Assembly (NCBI GenBank): GCA_944474755.1
Contig: OX104113.1
Span: 45,386,980 to 45,450,979 of the forward strand
Reading direction: 5' to 3'
From: Limnoperna fortunei
Taxonomy: Eukaryota; Mollusca; Bivalvia; Mytilida; Modiolidae
Length of the DNA: 64,000 nucleotides
Shown here: in pieces, positions 1 through 11,759 of the stretch
How positions within the stretch are numbered: the first letter of the stretch is position 1
Layout of the letters: each line of letters starts with the position of its first letter
The notes under the pieces: generated by a model
Database searches by the model: none
Told to the model about the DNA's origin: nothing
Seen by the model: the letters and a program-made list of their open reading frames with translations, nothing else
Made by a program: the position numbers and the translations under genes

Positions 1-828
1 CAATAAGGTCACTGGTAGACTTGTAAATGAACATGAGTCATATTGACAAAGCCAAAGTTATCTACATAAAAGATAACATCGAGGAAAACATTTTGGCTTC
101 TGTAAATCTAATTTAATAATTGGTTACCTCTCACCATTTGTCATCTGATCTTGTAATGAACGCACAACCCTATAAGTGTTTGTTATTTTATTTACAGAGT
201 GGGAGAAAATATTAAGTACATTTATTTCCAGTATTATGAAACTTTGTATAACGATTTAGATATGTAAATTAGCCATAGGGTTATCAGATTAAATTTCTTG
301 TGTATGGGATGCCTTTCTGCGCCGCGCAGAGTGTGTTTCTTTGCAAATATAGCGATAGTCATAAAAAAAAAGATCCAGGTTAAAACGACGCTTGAAAGTC
401 TCAACAACAAATTGTAGTGTTTGGGGGCAAACGGCTACAAATACAGTGTGTATTGCAACTTGTGTAACATTTGTTTAACACATAATTATGAATATTAGTA
501 ACCAATTTATTTAATAAAATTATACACCTTGAGAACAAATCAATTAGTAACATGAATAAAACATGGTTAAAAAGATGAAAGAATGCTATAATTATGAAAA
601 AATTAAGTATGTCATTATATTATGAAATCAAAAAAATACAGACATTTCACTTTAATTAATTAAAATCCTTTCGTCAGAAATATGTTTTCTGGAGTTTATA
701 TATAAACCTACTGAAAAGAATGATTAATCTAGCACCAAAAGATGTACCGAAAGTAATAGTTAATTTATGCAAGACGACAACCGTAATTTTCTTATTCTTT
801 TTTATACAAATGTAATAATGATATTATT
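1..828. other. Gene-free AT-rich flank
   Basis: No exon, tRNA or recognisable mobile element was found. It lies downstream of the EF-hand gene. Confidence 0.5.
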
Positions 829-834
829 TTTATT
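829..834 (-). promoter_or_regulatory. Candidate polyadenylation signal of the EF-hand gene
   Basis: AATAAA on the minus strand, about 165 nt past the TGA of the EF-hand gene. It is the first canonical hexamer I saw downstream of the stop. The region is AT-rich, so chance occurrence is possible. Confidence 0.45.
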
Positions 835-996
835 ATTCTGTTCTTCATTGCCAGTTGCATGTTTCTTCGTCATCATCATGCAGTTACATAACATCTCAGT
901 TTAGTAAACAAATGTAGATTCGTCTATTAACATTGCAAAGAACAAGAAATTGTCTAGGTTGCAGAATATTGTAGTGCCGTTGACATCCCTGAGAGA

Positions 997-3900
997 TCAC
1001 ATCAAAGGGTATTTTGTGCACATCAATTTTACGAATTCTGTAACGAAACGAAAGAAGATGAAGATAATTGGACAAGAACAAATTGCACACTTACAAATAT
1101 GATTGTCTGCGTTACTTACACTGAAAGTTCTTATTGAATGCAGTCGCTGATTCAATAGGAATTTGTTTCAATGCCAATCTTGTCGTAGATGATTGTAACA
1201 TGAATTTTCTGTCATTAATTTAATGAAAACACGTTAGGTTAATTCCATACAGTATGTATTTATAATTAACCTTTGCAGACGTGACTTTCTAGCATTTCTT
1301 AAATGAAAGGTACTACAATCTACTATCATGGAAGACAAAACAAAATCTGACTAAACACCTAAAACAACAATAAAGGGGAAGTAAATTGCGCACTTGACTA
1401 CGTCAATGACTCTACTTGTATTTTTTCTCTGATTTACAGTATCATACTTTGTTTATGTATTATTGGTAATTGTAAAGCGGTTGACTTACAGATGCATAAA
1501 ATTCAGAACACTATAGACCAATAGAGCCTCTTGATTGGCTTATATAATAGTTTTATTGCAAGGAGTGCAGTAGATCGTGCGTTTACTGACTCTGTTATAA
1601 TAAACATTTAATTTAGAACTGAAATCCTCACAAACGGGATTAAATGTCTAATTGTGAATTTTTTAAGACTATGAATCTTCATTTTCTAAGATTTATAAGC
1701 ATTTATATAGCTGTCGACTCGTCCTACTTCTCCAAGACTCGTTTACGTGTTCTTTTTTTAGTATATATAATTTATTTAAAAAAAATTCTTATACAATATT
1801 GCAACCAGTGTCTTCAGTGTTTGCTAGAAACCACTAACACCAACTAATAAATGTCATTAAAACATTTTGGCTACGGCATAATGACGCAGAATACATTCGT
1901 AATAATGTGATGACATATCTGAGACATTCGGAAACAGTTTAAAAATAGCTGTCCACCATTAATCATTTATTATTTACCTAACAATGTTTTCGATCGTGTA
2001 TCTCACAAAAACAATGTCAATAAATCATTTTGCTTTGTTTTACAATAAATTGCTTTCACAAGGAGAAAAATCAACTTAACTACTTTTCACATACCTTCAT
2101 AATTCATTCTACCGTCATAATCGACGTCGACTTCCCTTATCATTTCTTCTACTTCGTCTAATGTTAATTTTTCACCTAGATTCATCATACAAAGTCGTAA
2201 TTCATCCGCATCAATATATCCGTTTCCGTCACGGTCAAACATTTTAAATGCCTCTTTTAAGGCTAGTTCGTGATCTTCTTCATCGAGATCTTTAGTCATC
2301 ACAACCTCTAGAAAGTCATCAAATTCTACATAACCGGTTCCTGTACAAACAAAGTTTTATGTTTAAAAAGTATTGTAATTGAAAATTCATCATTTTAATA
2401 ACTAACGAGTTAAATACATGTACAATTTTTCAAAATTACAGGAGAATCCACCATATGTTAACATATATAAATATATATATAATTTTACTACGACAGGTTC
2501 TCAGTGTTAATTGTTTTTAAAAGGTACACGTTTTTCACCGACTTATTTGAAAGCCATACTTTCAAAAACGTTTTCCACAGATAATATGTCGATTTTAAAG
2601 ATTTAGGATAAAGGACTCCATTTGATAATTGTAAAACTGTTTGCTTATCATCCAGGGAACAATATTTTAGACGAGAAAAAAAAGTAATAATAATTATGGA
2701 AATGAAAGTATAAAAAAGTGTGTATAGACTAAGAATTTAGCCTTTAGAAGCGGTAGGCTACTATGCGTCTACGTTTATCGGTATCTACTAAAAGTGGCTC
2801 TTTAAAGTGCTGGCACTTTCCAAACCGGTCACCCTCTATGGTCCGACCAGGCTCTACGTATTATATTTCAGTTGGTCTGTTACAGACTATATACATCGAT
2901 AACTATAGTACACTTGACAAAATTACTTATCAAATGACTTTTTGAACAATAATCACAATAATGTTGTCATCTTTGCGTTATTTAATAAATTTTTAACAGT
3001 AAATCGATGTTTGGTTTATACTAAATGCAGTAGTTTCTGTAATCTAATCAATATAAGTATCCATCTTCTGTATCAATGTCATTATGTCTTACATTGAGCC
3101 ATCCTTCATTTCCACGATATACTTCAAGATAAGCATGATAGGATAAATATACCGAAGTAAAAGTGCATGTTGTTGAACTGTTCTCCGTGAACAAATGCTG
3201 CATGTTAAATGGAAGTTGTACTTTAAAGCGTGGGACAGCATGCAACGAATGAACAGTAAGTGACACTTGAAGATTTGGACATAGTAAAGAAGAGAAACCA
3301 CAAATAACAGAAAACCAACTGTAGTAATCAATAAATAAAACACCCCTTAATAATAACTATACTTAAAAATAATACGAAATACGAAATCATCAACGGTTAC
3401 CTTGGGCTTTTTTACGTTATTTTTACTTTCTCAACACGACCTCCTTCATTTAAAGAAGCCGAAATATAGAAACGTTAGCAATTTTTTCTTTAAACATTCC
3501 CTTGAAGTTTGCCGTGAATTTAAATAGTACATCTTATTATCGTCAAATATTTTTTTATCTTAATCCACATTAAACGCATGCTTAGTTTGGTTTGTTAAAG
3601 CGTTTTAAACTTATTTCTTTCGTTAATACTGTATTAGTTTGGGATGTTATCCTTTGTGAAACATTTAATTAAACTATGCAACACAATACAGGTACAGGTT
3701 GCAGATATTGGTAACAATTCAGATATGACTCTTTGATGATACCACCTCGCAAATCTTTGTGGTTTGTTTGTTTCTTTGAATGATGTTTAAAGGCCACTTT
3801 CAGCAATTTTTCAGCTATATCATGGCGTCCAGTTTTATTAGAAAAGGAAGACGGAGTACCCGGAGAAAAACCCGACCTTCGGTAGAAAAACTAGCTATCT

Positions 3901-6900
3901 TGTCAATTAAGATTGGAGTCGAGTACACCCTATCCGCAGTGAGGCTCGAACCCGCAACCTCAGTGTTGACAGACCACGTAATCAATAGTGGACGAACTAC
4001 CGTAACCACGGGGTCATTTGTGAGTTGCTTTACCAATAAACTACGAATGCCCACATTATTTCCCGCGTGTGCATGAAAAGCGCTGTTCACTTTTTCCACA
4101 CATTATATGTCGATTTTAAAGATTTAGGATAAAGTATAAAAAAAAGTGTGTATAGACTAAGAATTTAGCCTTTAGAAGCGGCTACTATGCGTCTACGTTT
4201 ATCGGTATCTACTAAAAGTGGCTATTTAAGGTGCTGGCACTTTCCAAACCGGTCACCCTCTATGGTCCGACCAGGCTCTACGTATTATATTTCAGTTGGT
4301 CTGTTACAGACTCTATACATCGATAACTATAGTACACTTGACAAAATTACTTATCAAATTACTTTTTGAACAATAATCACAATAATAACTGTCGTTGTCA
4401 TCTTTGCGTTATTTAATAAATTTTTAACAGTAAATCGATGTTTGGTTTATACTAAATGCAGTAGTTTCTGTAATCTAATCAATATAAGTATCCATCTTCT
4501 GTATCAATGTCATTATGTCTTACATTTAGCCATCCTTCATTTTCACGATATACTTCAAGATAAGCATGATAGGATAAATATACCGAAGTAAAAGTGCATG
4601 TTGTTGAACTGTTCTCCGTGTACAAATGCTGCATGTTAAATTGAAGTTGTACTTTAAAGCGTGGGACAGCATGCAACGAATGAACAGTAAGTGACACTTG
4701 AAGACTTGAACATAGTAAAGAAGAGAAACCACAAATAACAGAAAACCAACTGTTGTAATAAATAAATAAAACACCCCTTAGTAATAACTATACTTAAAAA
4801 TAGTAAGAAATACGAAATCATCAACGGTTACCTTGGGCTTTTTAAAGTTTTTTTAACTTTCTCAACACGACCTCCTTCATTTAAGGAAGCCGAGATATAG
4901 AAACGTGAGCTATTTTTTGCTTTAAACATTCCCCTGAAGTTTGCCATGAATTTAAATATTACATCTTATTATCGTCAAATATTTTTTATCGTAATCCACA
5001 TTAAACGCATGTTTGGTTTGGTTTGCTAAAAGCATTTTAAACTTATTTCTTGCGTAAATACTTTAGTTTGGGAAGTTATCTTTTGTGAAACATATAATTA
5101 AACTAAGCAACACAATACAGGCACAGGTTGCCGCTATTGGTAACAATTCAGATATAATATGACTCTTTGATGATACATGTACCACCTCGCAAATCTTTGT
5201 GGTTTGTTTGTTTCTTTGAATGATGTTTAAAGGCCACTTTCAGCAATTTTTCAGCTATATCATGGCATCCAGTTTTATTGGGAAAGGAAGACGGAGTACC
5301 GGGAGAAAACCCCGACCTTCGGTAGAAAAACTAGCTATCTTGTCAATTAAGATTGGAGTCAAGTACACCATATACGCAGTGAGGCTCGAACCCGCAACCT
5401 CAGTGTTGACAGACCACGTAATCAATAGTGGACGAACTACCGTAACCACGGGGTCATTTGTGGGTTGCTTTACCAATAAACTACGAATGCCCACATTATT
5501 TACCGCATGTGCATGAAGAGCGCTGTTCATTTTGCTCGTAACATTGGTTTCTTTTGTCTACCTTTCCATTATTCCTTTTTTAATGTGGCAATCCAGATAG
5601 GTCGTTGGTTAGGCTTTTATTTTAACAGGTCAATCTTAGTTTTACGTACCAATGAAGTATGTATCTTGGGGTTACTCACTTCCTGTTTTTTGTGCTTTCG
5701 ATTTTCATAACTCAAATCATTGCATTGTATCACACGTGGCGTTATAACTAATTTCAGGTACGGTTTACTGAGCTATTGCGCGATAATTAGTTCGATGTTT
5801 GCATTTACCGAAGTAAGTACTTTCTATCTGTAATATTGTTTTGACTATTTTTCAGGTGAAAAACAGTATGTTTTGTAGTGCGAAATGTAATAATTTTGTT
5901 CTTTGCATTTGAATAAAAATATAATTCTGTTCATATATTCGTACGCGATCAAGCTGGCTAGTGTTGTATTCATTACATTATGTGCACGTGATTATGTGTC
6001 ATAACCATTTATTGTAAATCACGTGTTGTAAATGTGTTGAACAAATAAACATTTCGTACTATTATCATAAATGCACATTAAATCTGCTCTCATCTGAATT
6101 TAATTATATAACAAGAAAAGGTATGCGTTAAACCCATATCCAGAGATGTTCGATTTATATGTTATAGGTGTATCCCATTTGGTTTAATAGTTTTTTTTCA
6201 ATTTGTTTTATTTAAAATTGTATCATATGCTGTAAAGGCAGGGGCGTAGCTAGACTAGTTACAATGTGGATTCACAAAGAACTAGTGGGGTCCGGGTATG
6301 CACCCCGGAATATTTTTGAAAACAATGGTGCAATTTGGAGAATTCTAAAGTGGTTTATTTAGAACTGAAATGGACAGTTTATTGATTACAGGGATAGATT
6401 GCAATTTTGTTCTTAAAATAATGTGGATTCAGCCGCGTACTCGCGTATAGGCAGCTACGCCCCTGAAAGGGATGCAAATATAGACGATTGTGAAAGGCAA
6501 GAAATAATCATCTTGATTATAATATCTCAACTTTGAGAAGAGTACTGTAATAAAAAAAGCAAAGTTTTCGAAGAACATATATATATTGTTTACCAATAAA
6601 AATACATTGACCATAGTCAAGTGGTTCTGTGGGGGAAAATGTGAATGTAAGATCGGCAGTTATCGCGTCCTCGGAAAATCAAAGAAAACATACCGACAAG
6701 TTACAATTTTTATTGATTTAATTTTACTGTAATTACAATTGTTTCAAAAGATTTGCAATTAAATGTATTTTAAACGTCAAACTAGCATTCATGTGCATAA
6801 ACCGATTGCTAAGAACTTTATAAAATTTTCAGAATTTAAAATAAAAAAAAAACAATTAGAAGAAGAGTCTTATTTTGCAAAACAATTGATGAGATTATTA

Positions 6901-9900
6901 ACTTCTACAATTATTTTCAACAATATAAACTGTTGATGACCTTTATCAAACAATCAATCTATTTTCTCTATAAAGCATGACCAATACACGTTTATTGACG
7001 TTCTTTTATTGGTTTTAGATCAAGTTGAATCCAATTATCATCATAACAAATGCTTATCTATGTTTCATTTAAATTGTTGTCAGCAACGAATAAAACAGCG
7101 AAATTTATTGCGTCACGTTTAAGAAATTAAGGTCCGTAACACCGTTTGTGAGCGCTAAAACACTTAAAGACATTTAAATAATGTGTCATAACTGCTAAAA
7201 TACATTGTTTGTTTGTTTGTTTGATGGTGTTTAACGCCACTTTCAGCAATTTTTCAGCTATATCATGGCGTCCAGTTTTTATTGGGGGAGGAAGCCGGAG
7301 TACCCGGAGAAAACCCCCGACCTGCGGTAGGAAAACTGGCAATCCTTGTCAATTAAGATTGGAGTCGAGTACACCCTGCCTGCAGTGAGAATCGAACCCG
7401 CAATCTCAGTGTTGACAGACCACGTGATCAATAGTAGACGAACTACCTTGACCACTCGGCCACCGAGGCCCCCCTAAAATACATTGAAAAGCACTTCAGA
7501 ACATCATTAATATATTACTTATATTTAGCACCTAAAGGCAAAATAATTTAAAATGCAGTGCCTTTATTGTACGTAACATATAATGTACGTAATGTTAATG
7601 TATGTAACGGTAATTTACGTTACATTACATGTGATGTTATATATTATTTTCCATTACACTATTTATTGTAGATGAGTTTGAGCCAATAAAATTATTTATA
7701 TTTGTATTTGTATTTGTATTTTAATAATCTCTCATATTACAATACAAAATGGGTTCCTGTTTTAATCCTCCATTTACTTTAATTGAGTTTCCCCGATATG
7801 GTTCAACCATATCTTCTCTTGTTATTTCTGAATACGGATATGTAATCGCCCCCTGACTTTCCGACCGTGTTCGGTTTATTGGCTATTTTTTCTACTTACC
7901 TTCATGGTCAATCTCTTCAATCATTTCCGATATCTCTAGTTCAGTAGGATTATGTCCTAGTGACCTTAGTAACACACCTAACTTGTCCGTGGTTATTATA
8001 CCGTCATTGTCTTTGTCGAACAGATTAAATGCTTGTCTATATTCTATAAAAATAACAAAAATATCTAATTATTAAGACCGTGTCAACAATACCCCCATAT
8101 AGCACAAGTATGTATGGCCAACGTTGGCTTAACGTTGTGATATTACGTTGGGCGAACATAATTTTGCTCATCAGCCCACGTAATCCACAACCGTCAGTGT
8201 TTGTCCGATATTATTTCAACATAATATTTAATTAATATACATACGCTTTCCCAAAAACTATATGACAACTGACATAAAAAAAATCCCTTGGCGTATTCGG
8301 TGTCTGACTTACACATCAAAACAAAACTTTCAACTGCTACTACAACAGGTTAAATCTCCCCGTTTTTTTAAAAAAAAAACTCCCACCTTTAGCAAAATTC
8401 TTTCACCTTCCAATACCGTCCTTTTACATCTTCGCCTAGATTAATAAATGATAATGATCACTCAATTTTACGTCATTAATTTTGATTACCCAAATACTGA
8501 CAATAAAGGTGTATAAAGAGTAGAGACGTGATCGGATATAATTTTTAAGTGAATACGAAGTAAAGAACAAATGTACTGGGGGTCAATATTTTTCGATAAA
8601 AATTACAGGATAAACGTATTATTATTGTATTAATTTGGCATAAACACAACATAAGGACTCTGCCTGAAACGGAGAAAAAGGCTCGAAAGAGCCTCGTTTA
8701 TTTTCGCGTGTTTAAGTCCTCATTTCATTTTTATGTCAAAGCAATGCACTGATATTATATATGTATGACGACTTTGCTACATATAGGGTCGTTTTTGCGG
8801 TGGTGGGGTGGGGGCGATTTTAGTAAAAGTATAATGTAAATTTTTCCGTTGGGATGTTTTTCTTCCTGCTACACATGTTGGTGTGTAGTAAAGTGAATAA
8901 TTTAATATATTTGATACAATAAAACAAACTGTGGTGTCTATTACATAAGCACAGATGTTGGTACAAATACAATATCATTGTATAGATTTTATAAATATTT
9001 TACTTTATATTTTAATTTTATATATAAAATCGGATATGGCCGAGTGGTCTAGAGCGATGGACATAATGCATGCGAAGGGGTGCTACCGTATCATAACGGT
9101 GCTAGTTCGAATCCCGCTGAGGGTAAGCAAAACAATTGACAGTATTGAAAGAAAATTCCAGCCGTGTTGGGCTTAATTTGTAAACATGTTCTTGTCCTGA
9201 ATAGAGTTGAAATATTGCTGACTGTATGTTAACGTTCAATTAATCAATTAATCGCAGTTAAGTCATTTAATAGAGAACTTTAGGGGGTTTGAAATATAAT
9301 TTCTTACTCATGTTTTACCTTAAGGTGAAGTAATTTAGCTATTGACCACTAAGAAGTGCGTGCGTTTTTTTCTAAATAAATTTTTAAATTATAATGAAAC
9401 AAAAATATTATTTTCTTACCTTGTACTTTATCTTCCTGAATTTGGCTTAGCTGAAAAAAAGAAAAAAACAAACGAAATTGTAGTTATTTTGTTTAAGTTA
9501 CTGTTCAAGTCATTTTTTTTTTAAATACTGTGATATACATACTGTTGAATTACAAAACTGTCCCAGATAGAGTGAATTTGCCATCTTGAAAATACGGTAT
9601 ATAAAATTAATATAGTTTTATACTTGGAAAAATTTCTCATTTTACTGTAATAATGATTGAACAAATAATACTTGGACAATTCATGCATTGATTGGTGTAA
9701 TTTCATACCAACTGATTTTATAATCAGCTGTTGAGTTGAATGATGGTACATTCCATACATGTACATGTATCTCGGTCACAATAAATTTTATTTGGCATTG
9801 TTAATATTATCTGTGAATGTTTGACTGATTTTCACTAATTTGGAAAGTTATGTTTTTTTAGTAATCACTTGTATAATTTTTCGCTCAACGGCTACACACT

Positions 9901-11718
9901 TAGACTTTTTTAGATTAAAAATAGGATCTATAGTTCTCTGGAATTGCATTATTGATTTTTTGTTTCATAGCTAGGTATATGTAAGCTTTCTCGCGGAAAT
10001 AACACGGTAACAAACAATAAATCAAAGGGGAAATAGATGGTCCAATACGAACTCAATTTTGACTGCCCTGGAAAAGTATTTGAGCGTTGCGCAAGGACGA
10101 AGAATCTAGCCTTGGGAACGGGTACAAAGAGCCTAGTAACGTTTTTTTTTAAATCTACAAAAAGGATCTTTACCGTGTAAAAAAAACAGATTAGGACACT
10201 CCAAACACGTCATCAACTACGGTCCGCAAGTTATGACCCGCCACTTAAGAACGTGTTTTGTGTCTATACATATATATGTAATTAGCTTAAATTTTAGGAC
10301 ACGATTGTAGTTAAAGACCAATAAGTTTTGGGAAAGACCAAGTGATTTCCACGAGTGATAAAAATTTTATTCCTTTTCCCAAATGAAGCACAGCTGGAAC
10401 AAGCTAAAAGACTTAAATACAATTTCTTTCACGAGATCATACGGGCTTTCCTAAAAGCGCACGAGACCGTAAACGTACAACTTTCGCATCGCGATACTAG
10501 GACCAAACTGGGAGGGTTCCCAGTGCTCGACCAATAGAGCAGCTCAGCGCGTCCCCAGCTGACGGATAGGGGAAAACCTCTCGTTGTGGGGTTGTCATGT
10601 CATAATACAGAAAGCCTGCCCGCGACAATAAATGTCGTATCAAGTGTCTCCTTCCAACGTATATTATCTCCCGCACCCCAATGACTACTAGTATTCTGTA
10701 TGAGGGGTTTTACCCACAAATCGAAGTACTTACCTAAATATACCCCATGGCTCCCAAGGACAGGCCATCATAAATATTAAGATACATATAAACATGACTG
10801 TTAGTTTAAACATATTTTATTGTCAAAAACAGAAGACAATCGAATCAGGTACAAATTATTACAATTTAGAATCGCCTTCTTTGTGATTTACACATTATTC
10901 ATGTATTGACAGTTACTGATATCGTATAAGTATATTATTTTACAAACAACTATGAAACATGACTGTTAAAAATCAGTTGTCAGTTGTAAATCATGCCGTC
11001 TGTTTAGTAATAATACAACACATGCATGCATAAGTCAAATAATGTTTTGTAACTCTGTGCACATGGTGGCTATTTCAGTAGCAAAAGCAGTAGTAGCTAA
11101 GAGGAAATGCCGACGTTTAGCAAGTAAAATCTACACAATTTATTGTATGTCCTGAGTGGTCCAATAGTGATATGACAAAGCGTTAGAATTTTTTTACACA
11201 TGAATGTAAAGCATCTACACGAATCATTATTAATGTTATGGTTGACATTTATACTCGTTTGCAGTATAATTTGCTTCACAGTCATGCCAATACGGCGGCT
11301 AACTCGGAAAAACTTAGTATAGATACTTAGCTCTAGCTCGTACTTTTATTACTAATACAACCTTGAACAGATTATTATCATAATTATGAACTATTTTAAT
11401 CATTTTAACTTTGAAATGTCCGAAATGTTTGAGTTCAAAAATTGCTCATTGACAACCTTTTTGTTGTCCAGAAGGAACAGTCGCATCTATTTAGAGGATC
11501 TAACAAAGCAAATAATTACAAAATTAAAAAAAGCTGCAACTTTCCAGAAAAAGAGTTACACTACAGTTCGAACTTTTAATATCATGCAAGGTTAAATAAA
11601 AAACAGAAAAATGTTTGTTTTCCAGCCTCTCGGTGTATATATACAAATAACTTTAAAAAAGATAACTTACCGCGGGATTTTTAGACCATTTTATGTTGCT
11701 TTCATCCTTTGATGCCAT
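997..11718 (-). CDS. Calmodulin/troponin C-like EF-hand protein, five exons
   Basis: Calcium-sensor protein of 169 aa. Coding exons on the minus strand are 11671-11718, 9420-9450 (31-bp microexon), 7900-8043, 2095-2340 and 997-1037. All junctions are GT/AG, the phases agree, and the frame ends at TGA (997-999). The start is ATG at 11716-11718, opening [16 protein letters not shown], a short N-terminal extension. The four EF-hand loops are at residues 36-47, 72-83, 110-121 and 146-157. Loops 3 and 4 ([24 protein letters not shown]) keep all canonical ligands. Loop 1 ([12 protein letters not shown]) has Lys at position 12 and loop 2 ([12 protein letters not shown]) has Asp there, in place of Glu. 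The C-lobe is very calmodulin-like and ends [13 protein letters not shown] weakened N-lobe with an intact C-lobe resembles molluscan troponin C, where C-terminal sites dominate, but a divergent calmodulin paralogue is equally possible. The EF-hand assignment is near certain; the subfamily is inference. Confidence 0.9.
2735..2885 (+). repeat. Dispersed repeat family B, copy 1
   Basis: A block with the order AAGAATTTAGCCTTTAGAAG, a short coding-like stretch, TGGCACTTTCCAAACCGG and TATGGTCCGACCAGGCTCTA. Related text occurs at 4160-4310 (duplicate), 10085-10240, about 42440-42830 and 59995-60185. Its nature is unknown; it may be the 3' region of a retroelement. Confidence 0.55.
3763..4015 (-). 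mobile_element. tRNA-derived SINE (family 1), copy in duplication unit 1
   Basis: Reading the minus strand, a degraded tRNA-like head with a B-box-like GGTTCGAGCCTC is followed by the family-1 body (ACTCGACTCCAATCTTAATT, then CTCCGGGTACTCCG-type text). The 3' end matches TGCTGAAAGTGGC and then an A/C-rich CAAACAAACC tail. Family 1 is the commonest element in the window. Its layout (tRNA head, conserved body, short tail) resembles molluscan V-SINE/RUDI-type elements; that name is inference. Confidence 0.75.
5203..5456 (-). mobile_element. tRNA-derived SINE (family 1), copy in duplication unit 2
   Basis: Near-identical counterpart of the SINE at 3763-4015, carried along by the tandem duplication rather than inserted independently: the flanks on both sides are also duplicated. 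Confidence 0.75.
6239..6465. mobile_element. hAT-like MITE with 5-bp target-site duplication
   Basis: A 227-bp element opens with CAGGGGCGTAGCT and closes with the complementary AGCTACGCCCCTG. It is flanked by AAAGG at 6234-6238 and 6466-6470, a perfect 5-bp direct repeat. It has no transposase frame. TIRs beginning CAGGGGC are typical of hAT elements, some of which make 5-bp duplications; the superfamily call is inference. Confidence 0.75.
7208..7473 (-). mobile_element. Full-length tRNA-derived SINE (family 1) with perfect TSD
   Basis: Best family-1 copy. On the minus strand it begins GGGGGCCTCGGTGGCCGAG, giving an A-box-like TGGCCGAGTGG, then a B-box-like GGTTCGATTC, the body and a CAAACAAACAAAC tail. 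It is flanked by the perfect 13-bp duplication CTAAAATACATTG at 7195-7207 and 7474-7486, which sets the boundaries (266 bp). It lies in intron 3 of the EF-hand gene, in the same orientation as that gene. Confidence 0.9.
9034..9262 (+). mobile_element. tRNA-derived SINE (family 2)
   Basis: The head reads ATGGCCGAGTGGTCTAGAGC (A box) and later GCTAGTTCGAATCCCGCTG (B box), with an extended variable arm, like a Leu/Ser tRNA. A middle segment with CAGTATTGAAAG and TTGGGCTTAAT follows. The tail reads CTTGTCCTGAATAGAGTTG, then GAAATATTGCTG, and ends in ATTAATCAATTAATC. The body has no similarity to family 1. Related copies lie near 25.3 and 25.8 kb. It is not a functional tRNA gene, since it has no matching acceptor stem. 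Confidence 0.7.
10085..10240 (+). repeat. Dispersed repeat family B, divergent copy
   Basis: GACGAAGAATCTAGCC, AATCTACAAAAAGGATCTTT, CTCCAAACACG and CTACGGTCCGC occur in the same order as in the copy at 59995-60185. It lies in intron 1 of the EF-hand gene. Confidence 0.5.
10241..11665. other. Intron 1 remainder of the EF-hand gene, no gene recognised
   Basis: A slightly GC-richer patch at 10430-10700 carries a 60-codon plus-strand frame (10355-10537) without recognisable domains. The rest is AT-rich with no repeats I could name. Confidence 0.4.
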
Positions 11719-11759
11719 ATTACAACCTTATCCATATCTCTTTTATCCCGCAGACGACA

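Larger units (their letters stand above)
2578..5530. repeat. Tandem segmental duplication, two units of about 1.4-1.5 kb
   Basis: The stretch at about 2578-4089 is repeated at about 4103-5530 with the same internal order: a block starting ATGTCGATTTTAAAGATT, a dispersed-repeat segment, a 72-codon open frame on the minus strand, then a minus-strand SINE. The copies differ by scattered substitutions and small indels; for example, the 72-codon frames at 3048-3266 and 4479-4697 differ at four bases. The duplication lies wholly inside the intron between exons 3 and 4 of the EF-hand gene. The second copy ends just after the SINE, before unique sequence at about 5535. Similarity is high, so the duplication is fairly recent. 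Confidence 0.85.

Noticed and set aside
896..1090. 64-codon minus-strand frame over the last EF-hand exon
   Set aside because: Wrong phase. The true exon at 997-1037 uses another frame and ends at TGA after YPLM.
3048..4697. Duplicated 72-codon frames (VPRFKVQL ... [10 protein letters not shown])
   Set aside because: They look protein-like, but the copies differ by three replacement and one silent change, no start context or splice sites were found, and they lie inside an intron. Not listed as genes.
7555..7640. ACGTAA-rich stretch as a CRISPR-like or regulatory array
   Set aside because: Spacing is irregular and no unit is well defined. No CRISPR-type repeat/spacer structure exists in the window.
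9034..9120. Functional tRNA-Leu/Ser gene
   Set aside because: A and B boxes are present, but it continues into a SINE body repeated elsewhere, and the arms do not pair properly.
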